A DNA stretch of 64,000 bases. It comes from Mucilaginibacter tolerans. Its GTDB lineage: Bacteria; Bacteroidota; Bacteroidia; Sphingobacteriales; Sphingobacteriaceae. The stretch spans positions 62,001-126,000 of the forward strand of contig NZ_JAUMKB010000012.1 of assembly GCF_030519375.1 (NCBI RefSeq), written 5' to 3'. Of the stretch, positions 61,364 through 64,000 are shown piece after piece. The notes under the pieces are model-generated. The model had not been told where the DNA came from. It ran no database searches and saw only the letters and a program-made list of their open reading frames with translations. The stretch's first letter is position 1; every line of letters begins with the position of its first letter. The position numbers and the translations under genes are program-made.

Positions 61364-63031
61364 TTATGCTTCTAACAAAGGCAGATCGAAATAAAAAGTA
61401 GAACCTTCACCCAACTTGCTCTCTACTCCTATTTTTCCATTATGCGTGTTGATGATTTCGGAAGATATATACAGGCCCATACCTAAACCACTGGCCATGT
61501 TTTTCTTGTCTTCCACCCGATAAAATCGTTCAAAAACCTTATACCTCTGCTCCTCCGATAATCCTATGCCAAAGTCAGTTACCGATACCCGGGCACAGTC
61601 GTTATATTTTGATGATTTAATGATAACCCGGCGGCTGCCGTTGGAGTACTTAACTGCATTATTTATAAGGTTCATCAGTACCTGTTCTACACGTTCAGCA
61701 TTACCTTTTATCGTGAGATCGTCCGTATTTTCCATCTCGAAAGTATAAGCCGGATTCATGTGTATTGCGTTTTCAACGCAACTCGCCACTACATCTTTCA
61801 GATTAATGGTATCCAGGTTATAGCTTAGTCTGCCTGCCTTTATTTTGCTCATATCCAGCAGATCATCCACTAAAAACTGCAGCTTCCCTAATGCTATAAC
61901 CGCTTTATTGATGTATTGCTTCACTGTTTCCGGAAGATCATCTTTTTTATGCAGCAGAATAAGCTGAAGGTACCCCTTCAAGCTTGTCAATGGTGTTTTC
62001 AATTCGTGACTGGCCACACCAATAAATTCATCTTTCCGTTCCAGCTCCCTTTTTTGTTCTTCAATATCTGTAGCAGTGCCCACCCATAGTATGATCTCAC
62101 CAATTTCATTTTTTAAAGGCATGGCCCGGTTCAGGTGCCAGCGATAGATCCCATCCTTTCCACGGCGGTACCGGCTCTCAACTTCAAATACCCCTCCTGT
62201 TTGCAAAGCCGCCCGGTAGTTGTCCATAAAGGTTTCAATGTCATCGGGGTGAATAGCTTCGCGCCACCCCCAACCCATTGATTGCTCAAAACCCAGCCCT
62301 GTATAGTCGTACCAGCGCTCATTAAAAAAATTCACCCGGCCATCTGGCATACAAGTCCAGGTCATTTGGGTGATGTGATCGGCCAGCAGTTTTAAATTTC
62401 CCCGGCTGACTGAAAGGTCCTTGGTACGTTCGATCACCATGGCCTCCAGTTCATTTTTTTGTCGGGTAACCTGCCCCTGGGCCGCTTCGAGCTTTTCGTT
62501 TTGTGATATCAGATGCTTCTGGGTAGTCTTTTGCGTTGTCAGGTCAGTCAGTATCACACTCAAACTGTGTCCCCAGTCCATATCTATAACTGCAAACGAA
62601 CACAGGCAACAGGTGGGCTCGTTATTCTCGCTTTTAATAAACAGTTCCCCTTTAGTATCTTTTTTCCAGGCCTTTTTTAACAATTTTTTATATATCGCTT
62701 TTGATTCTTCCGCAATAAAATTTTCAAAAGGCACTCCTATTACCCTTTCCGGTGAGGCCTGTACAAGGCTGGTAAACCTGCTATTGCAATACAAAACAAG
62801 CCCTTCTTCATCAACAGTTATCGCACCCTCGCTCATCTTTTCGATGAAGACCCGGTAGGTATGATCGGCGGTTTTTAAGGTGTATAGCTGGTGAGCCCCC
62901 TCGTTTTTCACAACCAAGGCATCAACCTGCCCTGTACGGATGGCCTCGAGCATATCATTAGCTTCGTCCAAACGCCATTGCAGTTCGTCATTTCTATTTA
63001 ATAATTCTTCGTATGAGATCTGCTTCTCCAT
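61364..63031 (-). CDS. PAS-domain sensor histidine kinase of the kai operon
   Basis: A 555-residue soluble kinase without membrane segments. Layout: N-terminal helix, PAS 1 (about 55-170), coiled coil (170-212), PAS 2 with PAC end (about 212-328), HisKA with phospho-accepting His342 (F-I-G-V-A-S-H-E-L-K-T-P), and HATPase_c with N-L-I-N-N-A-V-K-Y, D-F-G-I-G-L and G-L-G-M-G-L-Y-I-S. Its start codon shares one base with the stop of a kaiB gene (TAATG), so it is translationally coupled to the Kai proteins. In cyanobacteria the kinase SasA reads KaiC through a KaiB-like domain; this one has PAS domains instead. It may be the output of the Kai module. Confidence 0.9.
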   Translation of the reverse strand: MEKQISYEELLNRNDELQWRLDEANDMLEAIRTGQVDALVVKNEGAHQLYTLKTADHTYRVFIEKMSEGAITVDEEGLVLYCNSRFTSLVQASPERVIGVPFENFIAEESKAIYKKLLKKAWKKDTKGELFIKSENNEPTCCLCSFAVIDMDWGHSLSVILTDLTTQKTTQKHLISQNEKLEAAQGQVTRQKNELEAMVIERTKDLSVSRGNLKLLADHITQMTWTCMPDGRVNFFNERWYDYTGLGFEQSMGWGWREAIHPDDIETFMDNYRAALQTGGVFEVESRYRRGKDGIYRWHLNRAMPLKNEIGEIILWVGTATDIEEQKRELERKDEFIGVASHELKTPLTSLKGYLQLILLHKKDDLPETVKQYINKAVIALGKLQFLVDDLLDMSKIKAGRLSYNLDTINLKDVVASCVENAIHMNPAYTFEMENTDDLTIKGNAERVEQVLMNLINNAVKYSNGSRRVIIKSSKYNDCARVSVTDFGIGLSEEQRYKVFERFYRVEDKKNMASGLGMGLYISSEIINTHNGKIGVESKLGEGSTFYFDLPLLEA

Positions 63032-63351
63032 TACAAATTCACTGCGTTTATTTCAAGTCCTTTAAGCACTTTGAGTTTGTCAGACATATCTCCAATTAGC
63101 TTTCTTTCCATGCCAGGGGATTTTTTTATTAGCATGGGTAATGCGATCACCTGCTCGTCTATGGCGATAGCAGGCTGCTGATACACATCAATTATCTCGA
63201 GTTCATAGCGATCTTTTAAATATTCTTCACATATTTTTTTCAGGTTCGATATAGCTCGTGCCGAATTTGGTGATGCTCCCGTTACAAACAGGCGCATAAC
63301 GTAAATATCCTTGCGTTTTTTAAGGCCAGAAACACCTTTTTTCTCTGCCAT
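63031..63351 (-). CDS. kaiB: KaiB-like protein 1 (divergent)
   Basis: A 106-residue KaiB-family protein with a basic N-terminal tail (EKKGVSGLKKRKD). The thioredoxin-like core reads V-M-R-L-F-V-T-G-A-S-P-N-S-A-R-A-I, L-E-I-I-D-V-Y-Q-Q-P, A-L-P-M-L-I-K-K-S-P and I-G-D-M-S-D-K-L-K-V-L-K-G-L. Compared with the second KaiB it has A-L-P-M-L in place of A-T-P-T-L. It lies between that kaiB (14-nt gap) and the kinase (1-nt overlap). It probably binds the KaiC homolog or the kinase; the roles of the two copies may differ. Confidence 0.9.
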   Translation of the reverse strand: MAEKKGVSGLKKRKDIYVMRLFVTGASPNSARAISNLKKICEEYLKDRYELEIIDVYQQPAIAIDEQVIALPMLIKKSPGMERKLIGDMSDKLKVLKGLEINAVNL

Positions 63352-63365
63352 TATAGATTAATCAT

Positions 63366-63656
63366 TTAAGCAGGAATAATGTTTAACCCAACAAGAACTT
63401 TTTCTTCATTAGACAGGTCACCGATTATTTTCCGAATAGGCTCCGGAACTTTGCGTACAAGCGTTGGGGTCGCCAAAATCTGGTCGCCCTCAGCCAGTTG
63501 CGGTTTGCGCAAAAGATCGATCACCTCTATTTTATATTGACCTTTTAGGTGTTCTTCGCAATATCGCCTGAGATTATTCAAAGCCGTGACTGATTTCTCA
63601 GTATGCCCGGCTATGTACAACCTTAGCTCCCATTTCTTTTCATTTTCTGTCGTCAT
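63366..63656 (-). CDS. kaiB: KaiB-like protein 2 (canonical)
   Basis: A 96-residue KaiB of normal length. The conserved pattern is complete: [16 protein letters not shown] at the start, [15 protein letters not shown] near residue 45, [12 protein letters not shown], and [14 protein letters not shown]. KaiB binds phosphorylated KaiC in cyanobacteria after switching fold. Its ATG overlaps the kaiC-like stop by four bases (ATGA), which indicates coupled translation. Confidence 0.93.
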   Translation of the reverse strand: MTTENEKKWELRLYIAGHTEKSVTALNNLRRYCEEHLKGQYKIEVIDLLRKPQLAEGDQILATPTLVRKVPEPIRKIIGDLSNEEKVLVGLNIIPA

Positions 63657-64000
63657 TTTCCAGTGTTTTTGGGTTCATCCTTGTTTTCGCTGCCACGTCT
63701 TATCGATTGTATCGTCTCCCGGTTTTTGTTCAATATCTGCTTTCTTAACTCTTCTTCCTCATACACTTTATTGAGTTCTTCTTCTACCGATTCAAATTCG
63801 GAATTCAGACTGGCAATTTTAGATTCCAGTACCTTTCGTTTACGAATAATTTCCCTGTCTTTCCGGCTAAGCGCATAATTGTGAATGGCTACACCGGTTT
63901 CCTCCTGTATGACCTGTGCTTCACGGGCCGACCCGGTAAGGATACCGTCAGGACCAATATATACATCTATCAATTCAAGGCCACTATCGCTTATCACAAA
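63653..64000 (-). CDS. kaiC: KaiC-like ATPase, C-terminal part (cut by window end)
   Basis: About 115 codons of the C-terminus of a KaiC-family protein, entering from beyond 64000. The reading frame is open to the last base. It starts within the last RecA-like domain ([24 protein letters not shown]) and continues into a charged coiled tail (about 60 residues with [10 protein letters not shown] and E-E-E-L-R-K-Q-I-L). The same G-P-x-G-x-L-T-G-S-A-R stretch ends KaiC homologs outside cyanobacteria. Phosphorylation sites and Walker motifs lie outside the window and cannot be checked. It heads the operon with two kaiB genes and a kinase. Confidence 0.88.
   Translation of the reverse strand, partial: FVISDSGLELIDVYIGPDGILTGSAREAQVIQEETGVAIHNYALSRKDREIIRKRKVLESKIASLNSEFESVEEELNKVYEEEELRKQILNKNRETIQSIRRGSENKDEPKNTGK

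Noticed and set aside
62421-62858. 145-codon plus-strand frame
   Set aside because: Antisense to the PAS kinase of the kai operon.

Overview
The window looks like chromosomal DNA of a Bacteroidota bacterium of the Sphingobacteriaceae, close to Mucilaginibacter or Pedobacter. This rests on protein family content (DUF2851, DUF1080 with Gfo/Idh oxidoreductases, DUF3078, DUF5916, TonB receptor, many LytTR and PAS regulators), on TAnnTTTG-type -7 elements, on few Shine-Dalgarno sequences and on moderate GC. The genus is an inference. There is no rRNA, complete tRNA, phage, transposase or CRISPR array.

Layout. 0-4 kb: small proteins, a DUF1345 protein, an MHS-type MFS transporter and a DUF2851 gene broken by an internal deletion. 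4.2-11.4 kb: an exported DUF5916 protein followed by a run of exported sugar-oxidation genes (DUF1080, Tat-exported Gfo/Idh/MocA oxidoreductase, HEAT-DUF1080 fusion). 11.4-21.7 kb: oxidoreductases, a nuclease-like protein, a minus-strand operon of three exported beta-rich proteins, a membrane-spanning DNA-binding-like protein and a HAD hydrolase. 21.76-22.29 kb: a 537-bp non-coding element with inverted termini. 22-28 kb: GNAT, YceI, a membrane-anchored LytTR regulator, a cupin-CPBP-AEC operon and an orphan fabF. 28-34 kb: a kinase-less HAMP-PAS sensor, an AraC/SDR pair with matching operator-like repeats, DUF2306, cupin and quinone oxidoreductase genes. 34-41 kb: PRC-barrel protein, orphan receiver, large exported protein, an AbiEii-type nucleotidyltransferase pair, tRNA 3'-end-like remnants, and cbpA-cbpM-AlkZ-like genes. 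41-46 kb: a compact four-gene operon (small CPPDICP-tailed protein, 7-TM protein, NarL-type kinase and regulator) and a PAS protein lacking a kinase ATPase domain. 46-56 kb: enoyl-CoA hydratase family protein, a second orphan receiver, GH28, a HigA remnant, and acyltransferase-LytS-LytTR genes facing a serine hydrolase-DUF2306 operon. 56-61 kb: TonB receptor and a second serine hydrolase. 61.4-64 kb: a kaiC-kaiB-kaiB-PAS kinase operon cut by the window end.

The main themes are signal transduction (at least ten regulators, several lacking expected catalytic domains), exported glycan-processing enzymes, and intergenic palindromic repeats in three families: four type A, two type B, one type C. 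The most interesting items are the Kai-like operon, the four-gene 7-TM/kinase operon, a direct-repeat motif (AGTAGAC-like, 20-21 bp spacing) near two LytTR regulators, and the AraC/SDR operator pair.
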